Source: a virus. Taken from it: a stretch of DNA of 31,501 nucleotides. Made by a program: the position numbers and the translations under genes. Under the pieces are notes generated by a model that saw only the letters and a list, made by a program, of their open reading frames with translations, was not told where the DNA came from and did no database searches. The stretch spans positions 1 to 31,501 of IMG/VR virus record IMGVR_UViG_3300025326_000144; one strand, 5' to 3'. This document shows, one piece after another, positions 20,212 to 28,256 of the stretch (positions are counted from its first letter, which is position 1; each line of letters starts with the position of its first letter).

Positions 20212-21291
20212 ATGACATTTTCCGAACGAGTTCTCTCACTAACCCAAGACTATTTACTTCCGAAGGTTGTTGATAATACCCTCAATTCCAATGTCCTTGC
20301 CTTCCGTATTCTGGGTAATGCCAAAGAAGGTAAAGGTGAAACAATCAAGAAAGCAATTAAGTACCAGTCATCTGGGACTGCAACCTCATTTGCAGGTATG
20401 GATACCTTCGCAGCTGCCCAACTTAATACCAAGGTTCGTATGTCCTTTGATATGCGGGGACTGCGTATCCCGGTAGGTATCTCCGGTATGGAGGCTGTAG
20501 CTAACGCCGTATCCGAAACCCAAGTCACGGATCTGGTCAAAGAAGCACTTGAGGAATCGCAACAGGAACTATTTGATAAAGTCGGTGATGTTGTCTACGG
20601 TGACGGAACATCCAACGGTAATAAAGATCCGCTTGGTTTGGCCGCCATTGTGGATGATGCCACCTCAGTTTCCACCTTCGGTGGACTTTCCCGCTCAACT
20701 TACCCGGTCTTAAAAGCTACCAGAACAGCCTCTGGTGGAACCCTGACCCTCGCAAAACTGGCAACCCTCTTCTCAAATATCTCCAGCGGTTCAGGCTTGT
20801 CTTCCCCCACCCTGATCGTTTCCAACGAAACTGTCTGGGATCTGTACGAAACCCTTTTGACTCCTTCCGTGCGTGAAAACTACACCATGTTCGGTTACTA
20901 CAACGTAGGTAGAAATGGCGGGGCAGTCAGACCAAAGGAAGGTCTGTCCGGTACACAGGGCTTTGTGGCAGTAACTTACAAGGGTATCCCCTGGGTCAGG
21001 GACGAGAAGTCCACTGCCCAAACCGTCTGGATGCTTAACGAGAATTGGCTGGACTGGTACGGCTGGGATTCACGGGGAATGTTCGGCTACAACAAAATCA
21101 GCCTTGGCAGCTCAACAGTCGAAGGTCTGTACGCAGAATCACCTATGAGTCAGTTCTCAGGATTCAACTGGTCCGGGTTCAGAGCACCAACCAACCAATT
21201 CGCTGGGATTGCTGATATAATTATTTTAGGTAATATGTGTTCATTCCAACCCCGGAGGCATGGTCGTCTGACCGGCGTAACCGGAGCATAA
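20212..21291 (+). CDS. Major capsid protein
   Basis: 359 aa from ATG 20212 (MTFSERVLSLTQDY). An in-frame ATG at 20170 would add 14 residues encoded by the leader hairpin and is less likely. The N-terminal helix, an E-loop-like region (IKYQSSGTATSFAGMDTF), a long central helix (TDLVKEALEESQQELFDKVG), and C-terminal beta strands fit an HK97-type fold. It lies immediately after the scaffold, with its own strong promoter. It would form the head shell. Confidence 0.85.
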   Translation: MTFSERVLSLTQDYLLPKVVDNTLNSNVLAFRILGNAKEGKGETIKKAIKYQSSGTATSFAGMDTFAAAQLNTKVRMSFDMRGLRIPVGISGMEAVANAVSETQVTDLVKEALEESQQELFDKVGDVVYGDGTSNGNKDPLGLAAIVDDATSVSTFGGLSRSTYPVLKATRTASGGTLTLAKLATLFSNISSGSGLSSPTLIVSNETVWDLYETLLTPSVRENYTMFGYYNVGRNGGAVRPKEGLSGTQGFVAVTYKGIPWVRDEKSTAQTVWMLNENWLDWYGWDSRGMFGYNKISLGSSTVEGLYAESPMSQFSGFNWSGFRAPTNQFAGIADIIILGNMCSFQPRRHGRLTGVTGA

Positions 21292-21295
21292 AAAT

Positions 21296-22027
21296 ATGAT
21301 ATTAACCTCACCAGCACAAATACTAGACTTCAGCCCGTACGAAATCCGCACAGAGGCCGAAGCCACACACAACATCGGTGAACTCATCTGGACAGGTGAT
21401 GGCCGGGCATTCCGTCATGCAACCGCCGGTGAGGCTTTGGCAGCCGGATATCTGACCACCGAACCGACAGGCAACACTTCACTGACCAATATGGCTGTGG
21501 TCACTGCAGCCCAGGGTGCTACATCTATCAACTTCACCAATGCAGCTACTACTACAACCGCCGGGTACTTTGACGGGGGATTCGTCTGTGTATCCTTCGG
21601 AACGGGGATTGGTCAGACATTCAGGATTACCAGAATGGATGCCTTGGTCAGCGGTGCAGCCTCTACCGTCTACATTGACGGACCCATCCCGGTAGCCCTG
21701 GATACTACATCCAAGATTGACATCGTAGCTAATCCCTGGCATCGGGTAATGCACACGGCAACCGCAACTTTGCAACCTACCGGAGTCCCGCTGGTGGCCG
21801 TAACCGCAGCCGGTGATTATGCCTGGCTACAAACCCACGGTGTCTGCGCAGTATTCTCAGACTCGACAGTAGCAGCAGGTTCCCGGGTAAATCAGGACGG
21901 GTCAGTTGCAGGTGCGGTAGAGATCGTAGTCGAAGCTGACTTTGTAGTAAACCCAGATGTCGGTTATGCATACCATATCGCAGGTGTGCAGAACTATGCC
22001 CACCCGGTGTTCTTAACAATTGACTAA
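21296..22027 (+). CDS. Capsid decoration or head-associated protein, 243 aa
   Basis: Beta-rich, T/A/G-rich sequence with TGDGRAFRHATAGEALAAG near residues 33-51, a pattern common in proteins encoded right after major capsid genes. The second half has strand-turn repeats and ends in HIAGVQNYAHPVFL. Starts 4 bases after the capsid gene, so co-expressed with it. A decoration or cement role is inferred. The sequence alone does not prove it. Confidence 0.6.
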   Translation: MILTSPAQILDFSPYEIRTEAEATHNIGELIWTGDGRAFRHATAGEALAAGYLTTEPTGNTSLTNMAVVTAAQGATSINFTNAATTTTAGYFDGGFVCVSFGTGIGQTFRITRMDALVSGAASTVYIDGPIPVALDTTSKIDIVANPWHRVMHTATATLQPTGVPLVAVTAAGDYAWLQTHGVCAVFSDSTVAAGSRVNQDGSVAGAVEIVVEADFVVNPDVGYAYHIAGVQNYAHPVFLTID

Positions 22028-22032
22028 GCGGT

Positions 22033-22059
22033 TTGACGAGAACGGATCCCGATTATAGG
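22033..22059 (+). promoter_or_regulatory. Promoter candidate upstream of a hairpin leader
   Basis: TTGACG at 22033-22038, 15-base spacer, TATAGG at 22054-22059. The -10 and spacer are weak, but the following hairpin/T-tract and ATG give the same layout as at the capsid gene. Confidence 0.4.
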
Positions 22060-22083
22060 GACTATTCAGGAGCCGCATAGACT

Positions 22084-22106
22084 AACCCTCTATGTGAGGG
22101 TTTTTT
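22084..22106 (+). terminator. Hairpin plus T-tract before a start codon
   Basis: AACCCTC at 22084-22090 pairs with GAGGGTT at 22096-22102 (loop TATGT), with T to 22106. The T-tract ends six bases before ATG 22113. It can end the capsid transcript, act on the next leader, or both. Confidence 0.8.
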
Positions 22107-22112
22107 AATAAA

Positions 22113-22253
22113 ATGCCAAAACTAAAAGACAATGATGAATCAAAAGTCGAGTTAAATCCCGAGGGTTTTGCTGATTATGGAGATTATTTGGCTGCAAAAG
22201 CAAAAAAACCATTAGAAGAACCAAAGGAAGAAGCCGAAAAGGCTGACGAATAA
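22113..22253 (+). CDS. Small acidic protein, 46 aa
   Basis: Highly charged (KLKDNDESKVELNPEGF, then a K/E-rich tail). Follows the hairpin/T-tract leader and ends 2 bases before the next gene. No family recognised. Probably a minor structural or assembly protein. Confidence 0.5.
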   Translation: MPKLKDNDESKVELNPEGFADYGDYLAAKAKKPLEEPKEEAEKADE

Positions 22254-22255
22254 AT

Positions 22256-23287
22256 ATGTCAAATGTAGCAGATCATTTTCCAGCATTCAAATTCGGGGCT
22301 AAGGTATATCCGCAGAATATGATATCAGCTCTAACTCCGGTTGAGGGTGGTAATGTATGGTTTGTAGACGGCGACAAGTCCGGGAGTGGTGCCGGGGGTA
22401 GAACCTGGGAAGATGCTTTCACCGAATCCGACTTTAATGGGAACATATCAACCTTGGGGGTTGTTGCAGGTGATGTAGTTTATGTCGCAGGAAGAACAAT
22501 GGCGGCAACTGACACTGACCCAATTAGCTATACGACCAATCTAGTTATCAACGTTCCTCAAGTTTCCTTAATCGGAGTTTCCAGAGGTAGAACCCAAGGT
22601 GGACTCCCACAACTCAAGGTCGGAGCAACCACAACCAGTCCTATTATTGAGATAAAAGCTCCTGGTGTAATGATAGCGAACATTGGTATTAACGGGGCGG
22701 GTGGAACAGGTGGAGGTATCAAACTGACTGATGACGGAGGTTCAACTTCCGCAGCTTTTGGTTGGTCAATTCTCGGTTGTCACTTCAAGAATTGTGTAGG
22801 CACAACTGCAACAAACGCACTAACAGGTGGAGCAGTTTGGATTGGTTCAGCGGGTGGAGCTTGGCAAGGACTTTTAGCAGGCAATAAATTCTACAAGAAC
22901 GTAGGAGACTTTGTTGTTGCAGGAACTTCAGGTTCAGTTCCACAGGATATTGTGCTTGAAGATAATATCTTCTCAAGCCCAGCGGCAAGCGTTGACGTTC
23001 CAGTTATTACTGGCGGATCTGGTGTTAATGGGATATTTATTAGAAACTGTGACTTCCCTGCTATGCCTACACTTACTTCAGGAACAACCAAAAGATACCT
23101 TGACCTGACTGGTTCGGTTGGGATAATGTCGGGTTGTCACTTTGGTTCAATCGTTTCACCTACGGGGTCAGAAAAAACCTTCGCTGAGGCTGGAACGGGG
23201 GCATTTATTCCCACAACAGTATACATTACTGACTGCTGGGGTGAAACTACAACCACAGGTGAAACTGGCGAGATATTCAGAACTTAA
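22256..23287 (+). CDS. Right-handed parallel beta-helix protein (pectate-lyase-like fold)
   Basis: 343 aa. The N-terminal GNVWFVDGDKSGSG and GRTWEDAF pattern, then repeated short strands with N/G/I turns (IIEIKAPGVMIANIGINGAG, WSILGCHFKNC, IFIRNCDFPA), fit the coiled beta-helix of pectate-lyase-type and spike proteins. Phages use such folds as tailspikes or head spikes that bind or cut polysaccharide. No catalytic residues can be named. Located among capsid genes, so a virion surface protein is likely. Confidence 0.7.
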   Translation: MSNVADHFPAFKFGAKVYPQNMISALTPVEGGNVWFVDGDKSGSGAGGRTWEDAFTESDFNGNISTLGVVAGDVVYVAGRTMAATDTDPISYTTNLVINVPQVSLIGVSRGRTQGGLPQLKVGATTTSPIIEIKAPGVMIANIGINGAGGTGGGIKLTDDGGSTSAAFGWSILGCHFKNCVGTTATNALTGGAVWIGSAGGAWQGLLAGNKFYKNVGDFVVAGTSGSVPQDIVLEDNIFSSPAASVDVPVITGGSGVNGIFIRNCDFPAMPTLTSGTTKRYLDLTGSVGIMSGCHFGSIVSPTGSEKTFAEAGTGAFIPTTVYITDCWGETTTTGETGEIFRT

Positions 23288-23299
23288 TAGGGGGCTGAT

Positions 23300-23497
23300 A
23301 TGGCCGCAACCAAGCAAAAACTCTTCAAACTTTGCTTACAATGTGGTGGTACAAAAGTAATGCCTATTACACTAACTACTCCCGAAGTTGGCGATTCAGA
23401 GACTGAGACAACTACAGTTGAGTGTAATAATTGTGCTGGTAAGGGACATATTTATTGGGGCTATTTGCGAATTCCTGAAACCCCAGAAGAGGAGTGA
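23300..23497 (+). CDS. DnaJ-type zinc-finger protein, 65 aa
   Basis: C12/C15 (CLQCGG) and C42/C45 (CNNCAGKGH) give a DnaJ-like CxxCxG double knuckle with one zinc. GGGGG precedes the ATG. It lies among virion genes and may assist assembly. Otherwise unknown. Confidence 0.65.
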   Translation: MAATKQKLFKLCLQCGGTKVMPITLTTPEVGDSETETTTVECNNCAGKGHIYWGYLRIPETPEEE

Positions 23498-23503
23498 TAT
23501 AAT
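23495..23503 (+). promoter_or_regulatory. Extended -10 promoter for a leaderless gene
   Basis: TGATATAAT overlapping the preceding stop codon, six bases before ATG 23510. Same layout as 15871-15879. Confidence 0.7.
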
Positions 23504-23509
23504 ACTTTT

Positions 23510-24019
23510 ATGACAGCGTTTGCGGATAATATCGACAGTGACGGAAGTCGCAGACCATTAACGGGAGATTACCCCTTCAGAACTAAAAGAACTATCACCT
23601 TTGCCGGAGCTACCGATGATGCCTGGGGAAACGATGGTGGAGCATTGGATGGAGCAGCTATTTTTACAGTTACAGGAGCCGTATTAGTAAAAGTACTGGG
23701 TGTTTGTACGACAAACCTGGCAGGGTCCGGGACTCATGCCGTAGGCTTTGCGGGACAAACTACTATTTTCCTGCCTACAGAGGCTGCTTTGGATATCAAT
23801 GCCGGGGATTTTGTAATAAATAACGCTACTGTCGCCGCTTATTTCATAACGGGTGAACAAGCCGCAGCCGCAGATAATCTTCCGGAGTATGCACTTAACG
23901 GGCAGGATATAATTTTGACGGTAGCCGGCGGAGCCAATATTGAATCAGGGGTGATTGATTACTATTGTTTCTGGAAACCGATTTCCGATGACGGCCAAGT
24001 TACAGCTACAACTACTTGA
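23510..24019 (+). CDS. Putative virion protein, 169 aa
   Basis: Beta-rich and G/A/T-rich, with alternating hydrophobic strands (AIFTVTGAVLVKVLGVC, FVINNATVAAYFITG, DIILTVAGG), typical of small phage capsid or fibre domains. It has its own promoter and sits in the structural region. No named family recognised. Confidence 0.55.
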   Translation: MTAFADNIDSDGSRRPLTGDYPFRTKRTITFAGATDDAWGNDGGALDGAAIFTVTGAVLVKVLGVCTTNLAGSGTHAVGFAGQTTIFLPTEAALDINAGDFVINNATVAAYFITGEQAAAADNLPEYALNGQDIILTVAGGANIESGVIDYYCFWKPISDDGQVTATTT

Positions 24020-24050
24020 TCTAATAGTGGAAGTGTAGTAGCATCGAAGG

Positions 24051-24539
24051 ATGGGGACTGCTTGGAATAAAGGATTTAAAACTGGGAAGTTGTCTCTCGA
24101 ACATCGCCGAAAAATACAACTAGCTTTAAAACTGGCATATAAAACGGGTAAAAGAACTAGTACTTTTGAAAAGGGACATACTCCCTGGAATAAAAATACT
24201 AAGGGAATAATGAGAGCAAATTCTGGTTCATTTATGAAGGGTCATCCAGCCCCCAAAACTGCTTTTAAAAATGGACAATTCGTTAACGAGTCAACTTGGA
24301 ATTGGAAAGGTAATGATGTTAGTTACATTGCCCTACATAGTTGGGTAAGAAGAAAATTGGGTAATCCAATTGAATGTAAAAGATGTAAAAAACCAAAAAA
24401 TAGATATGAATGGGCAAATATAAGTAGAAGTTATAAAAGAGAATTAACCGACTGGATTAGTTTATGTACGTCCTGTCATCAATATTGTGATTATCACAAA
24501 ATTGATTTGTCTGATTATTTAGTCGCCACCACGACATAA
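24051..24539 (+). CDS. HNH homing endonuclease with NUMOD3-like repeats
   Basis: 162 aa. The N-terminus holds NUMOD3-type DNA-binding motifs (WNKGFKTGKLSLEHRRKIQ, then TPWNKNTKG and KGHPAPKTAFKNG). The C-terminal HNH domain carries H96, the C109/C112 and C139/C142 zinc pairs, and SLCTSCHQYCDYHK. It lies between structural genes with a good GAAGG site upstream and looks more AT-rich than its neighbours. Free-standing homing endonucleases of this type spread between phages by copying into related genomes. No intron was seen around it. Confidence 0.85.
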   Translation: MGTAWNKGFKTGKLSLEHRRKIQLALKLAYKTGKRTSTFEKGHTPWNKNTKGIMRANSGSFMKGHPAPKTAFKNGQFVNESTWNWKGNDVSYIALHSWVRRKLGNPIECKRCKKPKNRYEWANISRSYKRELTDWISLCTSCHQYCDYHKIDLSDYLVATTT

Positions 24540-24540
24540 A

Positions 24541-25332
24541 ATGGATGTCAAAAAAGAAAGCCTAAAAGAGCTTCGCAATCGGATACTCAAACTCTTCGGA
24601 GAATCACTGGATGATTACATCAAAGACAGTGAGTCACTATCCCAACAAATACAGGTTTTAAATGGTTTAAGAGCCGACACACGGTCCGACATCGCCCGTT
24701 TAACCAGGGAGAGGGATGATATTACCTCTACTGTTACCAGATATCAGGAAATGAGGGATAAACTTAAAAAGGAACTGGAAATAGAGGCAAAGACTGTCAG
24801 GGAGGAAATTCAGAATACAAAAACCCAAGCTGATTCCGATTTAACCCGCCGGGAAGCCGAATTGAAGGTCAGAGAAGGTGCGGAAGCCGACAGGAATAGA
24901 CAAATAGCAGAAAAAGAAAATCTGATTTTACAAAAAGAGGCACAACTTGATAAAACTGAACGGGATTTGACCACTAAAAATAATGAAGTAAACCGTAAAA
25001 CACGGGAGAATAGTAAACTGGCGGAGGATTTAGCCAGGAAAGAAGTTGGCTTGCATGATTTTCAGCACGATCTTTTCGCTAAACTGGCAAAAGCCAAGGA
25101 ATTGGATGCCTTGTCACAGTCATTATCGGAACGTGAAACGAATCTTAAAAAACTGGAAGGTGAAGTTGATCTTAATCGTAAGAAAGCTACCACTGAACTG
25201 GAACGGTTGACCAACTACTCCCGGGAACTGGAAAACAGGGAGGAATTGTTGAATTCAAGAGAAGTTGAACTCAACAAAAAAGAAATCTGGCTGGATGACC
25301 GATTGAAAACATACAAAACCCACGTTGTATAA
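24541..25332 (+). CDS. Long coiled-coil protein, 263 aa
   Basis: Almost the whole length is heptad-patterned and charged (E, K, R, L, D, Q), starting at about residue 35 and continuing to about 250. It contains no cysteines or membrane segment. It could be a fibre shaft, tape-measure-like or virion structural rod. It starts one base after the homing endonuclease stop, so the endonuclease inserted next to it. Function inferred only from composition and location. Confidence 0.6.
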   Translation: MDVKKESLKELRNRILKLFGESLDDYIKDSESLSQQIQVLNGLRADTRSDIARLTRERDDITSTVTRYQEMRDKLKKELEIEAKTVREEIQNTKTQADSDLTRREAELKVREGAEADRNRQIAEKENLILQKEAQLDKTERDLTTKNNEVNRKTRENSKLAEDLARKEVGLHDFQHDLFAKLAKAKELDALSQSLSERETNLKKLEGEVDLNRKKATTELERLTNYSRELENREELLNSREVELNKKEIWLDDRLKTYKTHVV

Positions 25333-25333
25333 T
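25328..25333 (+). promoter_or_regulatory. -10 box for a leaderless gene
   Basis: TATAAT overlaps the preceding stop codon and is six bases before ATG 25340. No strong -35. Confidence 0.6.
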
Positions 25334-25339
25334 TGAAAT

Positions 25340-26707
25340 ATGGCCGATGCCAAAAAAGATGATAATAGAGTAACTACTGCTCTGGCTGTAACGAATGATG
25401 CCAATCTCACTCCAGAACTGCTCCGGGTAGATCCCTCCACATTCAGATTGCTGGTAAATTCCACAATTACAGGAACTTTGACGATAGACACGACAGGTCT
25501 GGCTACGTCTGCAAATCAACTACCAGACAATCATCAAGTAACAATTTCCAACGCTTCACTGGCAGTAACAGGCACCTTTTGGCAAGCAACTCAACCAGTC
25601 TCCGGTACCTTCTGGCAAGCTACACAGCCCGTTTCCATTGCCGCAACAGTCACGGTAGATGGGTCGGGAGTAACCCAGCCGGTGTCAAATGCCGGGTTAA
25701 CTGCTCTAAATGGAGCCATTACTGGCACGGAAGTCCAGGTTGATGTGTTGACCATGCCAACGGTAACAGTAACAGCTACAGATTTAGATATTCGCAATTT
25801 AACCTCAACCGATGTAGTCACGGTAACAGGAGGTGCAGGTCAGACCGCCGATGTAAAAATAACTCTTGATAGTGAAAGCGTGGCGGTAACCAATGCGGGT
25901 ATAACTACAATCGCCGGAGCTGTAGCGGGTACAGAAATGCAAGTAGACGTTTTAACTATGCCTACTGTCGCTGTAACAGGAACATTTTGGCAGACTACCC
26001 AGCCGGTATCACTGGCATCAGTTCCCTCACATGATGTCACAATTACTTCCGGTTCAGTCACCGCTGACACAGAACTTCCTTCCGCTGCTGCTTTGTCTGA
26101 TGGTCTTGCAAATCCAACTACTTCAACTATTGGTTCGATGTTAATGGGATGGTCGGGTGGAAGTTGGGACAGACTTTTCGCATTTGCACCTGCTGACGAT
26201 GCCAACAATGACAGGGGTTTGCTAACTAATTCAAGATTGATGGCTTATGACGGTGCAACTTGGGATATGGTAAGGGGTGATTCTTCAAATGGTCTTTTGG
26301 TGAATTTGGGTACAAACAATGATATTGGTATAAATGCCGGTACAAACGCTGTCGGTAAACTCTTACCCTCAGATGTAGATATCACCACTCATACGAATTA
26401 TGCTAAGAAATACTATACTTCGGCGGGGGCAGTAACAGACGGCATTATCTGGAGTCCAGGGGCGGGAAAAAGGTGGCACGTTACGTGTTTGTACTTAAAT
26501 GTCTCAGCGGCAGCGACTGTGACCTTAGAAGATGATTTAGGAGCTGGGGACTCGGCGGTTTGGAAAGGTGAATTGGCAGCTAACTCCGGGGTGGTTATTC
26601 CGTTTGGGGAAAAATATCCCTTAGCTTCCGGGGAAGATGCAGCTGATCTTCTGATTACCACAAGTGCTGGAAATGTCTACGTCACTTGTGTCGGGTACGA
26701 AATTTAA
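25340..26707 (+). CDS. Fibre-like virion protein with GTFWQATQPVS repeats
   Basis: 455 aa. GTFWQATQPVS occurs at 78-88 and 89-99, with a variant GTFWQTTQPVS at 214-224. A second repeat of about 27 residues (NAGLTALNGAITGTEVQVDV type) lies at 117-143 and 185-211. The T/V/S-rich N-terminal half is consistent with a beta-structured fibre shaft. The C-terminal half is a more globular domain (about 345-455). Probably a tail fibre or baseplate protein. Confidence 0.6.
   Translation: MADAKKDDNRVTTALAVTNDANLTPELLRVDPSTFRLLVNSTITGTLTIDTTGLATSANQLPDNHQVTISNASLAVTGTFWQATQPVSGTFWQATQPVSIAATVTVDGSGVTQPVSNAGLTALNGAITGTEVQVDVLTMPTVTVTATDLDIRNLTSTDVVTVTGGAGQTADVKITLDSESVAVTNAGITTIAGAVAGTEMQVDVLTMPTVAVTGTFWQTTQPVSLASVPSHDVTITSGSVTADTELPSAAALSDGLANPTTSTIGSMLMGWSGGSWDRLFAFAPADDANNDRGLLTNSRLMAYDGATWDMVRGDSSNGLLVNLGTNNDIGINAGTNAVGKLLPSDVDITTHTNYAKKYYTSAGAVTDGIIWSPGAGKRWHVTCLYLNVSAAATVTLEDDLGAGDSAVWKGELAANSGVVIPFGEKYPLASGEDAADLLITTSAGNVYVTCVGYEI
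25571..25636 (+). repeat. Tandem 33-base repeat
   Basis: Two adjacent 33-base units (25571-25603, 25604-25636) each encode GTFWQATQPVS. A third diverged unit is at 25979-26011. Synonymous changes have accumulated, so the protein sequence is under selection. Confidence 0.75.
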
Positions 26708-26709
26708 AC

Positions 26710-28185
26710 ATGGCTCTCGCTCTAAACACTAATGTTGGATTCGTAGCAACAGCCCCGACTGCTGACCCTGCCGGTGGTGATGCTGTCATTGATGGGGCAT
26801 CGGTAGTCACAAAAGATACAGCTCCCGCTGGGGCAGTAAAAATAACGCAAGTAGGTTGGTATCGTGGTTCTGGAACCGCCACTGACAATTTTGAAATCGC
26901 TTTATATGCGAATGAAAGCGATGTGGCAGGAACTAGACTTTTTGTTGATGCAACAAACTCAAGCGCATCCGGTGGCTGGATTACCACGGCGGTTGATTGG
27001 GCAATTACCCCTGGTACCGCTTATTGGCTTGGTTTACAGATGGATGCCCACAGCGGCTCAAGCACGGTTGATAGTGCGACCTCTGGTGGTTCGGGAATAG
27101 ATAGACGGACAGGTCAAACAACTCTGAATGACCCCTATGGTGGTGGTGCAGTAGCAGACGCAGACGGGATGTATGCTATTTATGCACTTTATAACACAGC
27201 TCCCACAGTTGTCCTCGACTCTCCTGATGACGCAGGTTCAACCTCTGATACTACCCCCGAGTTAACCTTTACGGGAACAGACGCTGAGGATGAGTCAATT
27301 ACTTATGATATCCAGATTGCATCAGCGGCCTTCCCAACAGGTTTAATTGCCCTCGATGACGACTTTAATGACAACTCTTTGGATTTGGTTATTTGGCCAA
27401 ACTCCTTTGATGTGGGAAATGTTACCCGGGAAGAAACTGGGGGAAAGATAAAGTTCACCTTACCGATCTCGGACGCAACTGGAAGCTTTAACGCCATCCG
27501 TTCAAAAAGCTTTGATTTTACAGGCAAGGGGGTACACGCTCAGCTTGTTACCACTCCCAATGCTGCAGTGGCAAGTGCCGAATGTTGGTTCACCTTGTCT
27601 ATAACTAATGACAACAAGATAGAATTTCAGGTTGTCGGTGGTACTTTGTATGCCAAGAAGACAGTCGGGGGAAGCCCTACCGAGATTACCTCAACGGCAT
27701 ACAATTCTTCTGTTCATAAATGGTTAAGGATGAGAGAGGATAGCGGCACAACATACTGGGACTACTCTACTAGCGGGTCATCGTGGAGCAACCTGACCAG
27801 TCAGGCAAACCCAATTACTATGACTTCTCTGGGGTTTGAAGTCGGAGCAGGATTGGAAGAGTCCCACGCCAGTCCGGGGGTTGCGGAATGGGATAATGTG
27901 AATGTCCCCCCGTTGGTTGAGGGTGCGGTTTCCAGTGTAGATACTGCTGCTTTCACTGGTTCCCCAGATAACTCGGACCCTTTTGCTTCAGGACAGGCAG
28001 TAACCTACACGGTCCAAAGTGCTTTAAGCCTTACTACTTACTACTGGAGAGTAAAGGGGATAGACCCTTCCGGCAGTAACACTTGGGGAAGTTGGGCAAC
28101 GGCCAGGAGTTTCACAGTCACATCGGAAGGGGGAACAGCAGTCAAAGACATTATCTCACCTGGCATAATAGCCTTTGCAAGATGA
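26710..28185 (+). CDS. Virion adhesion protein, lectin domain nested in an Fn3-like domain
   Basis: 491 aa from ATG 26710; an upstream in-frame GTG at 26686 lies in the preceding gene. Residues 1-155 form a beta-sandwich. About 165-205 starts an Fn3/Ig-like domain (VLDSPDDAGSTSDTTPEL, YDIQIAS) that is interrupted by a concanavalin/LamG-like region (about 218-405, DDDFNDNSLDLVIW to WDNVNVPP). The Fn3-like fold then resumes (SGQAVTYTV, TYYWRVKGIDPSGSNTW, then SFTV). Likely a receptor-binding or carbohydrate-binding virion protein. Domain limits are estimates. Confidence 0.6.
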   Translation: MALALNTNVGFVATAPTADPAGGDAVIDGASVVTKDTAPAGAVKITQVGWYRGSGTATDNFEIALYANESDVAGTRLFVDATNSSASGGWITTAVDWAITPGTAYWLGLQMDAHSGSSTVDSATSGGSGIDRRTGQTTLNDPYGGGAVADADGMYAIYALYNTAPTVVLDSPDDAGSTSDTTPELTFTGTDAEDESITYDIQIASAAFPTGLIALDDDFNDNSLDLVIWPNSFDVGNVTREETGGKIKFTLPISDATGSFNAIRSKSFDFTGKGVHAQLVTTPNAAVASAECWFTLSITNDNKIEFQVVGGTLYAKKTVGGSPTEITSTAYNSSVHKWLRMREDSGTTYWDYSTSGSSWSNLTSQANPITMTSLGFEVGAGLEESHASPGVAEWDNVNVPPLVEGAVSSVDTAAFTGSPDNSDPFASGQAVTYTVQSALSLTTYYWRVKGIDPSGSNTWGSWATARSFTVTSEGGTAVKDIISPGIIAFAR

Positions 28186-28208
28186 TGTATTTTTGTCAGA
28201 TAGTAAGA

Positions 28209-28236
28209 TTGACATATCACTTGTTACCAGTATAAT
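28209..28236 (+). promoter_or_regulatory. Sigma70-type promoter
   Basis: TTGACA at 28209-28214, 16-base spacer, TATAAT at 28231-28236. ATG 28257 lies 20 bases downstream. This is one of the few promoters with a short true leader. Confidence 0.85.
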
Positions 28237-28256
28237 AATTGACAGAGCTGTTTACC

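Noticed and set aside
6361-28092. Single TGGGGAA sites (near 6361, 8700, 12795, 23625 and 28086) as extra iterons
   Set aside because: The seven-base word occurs about as often as chance would allow. Only the two triple arrays with exact 9-base spacing stand out.
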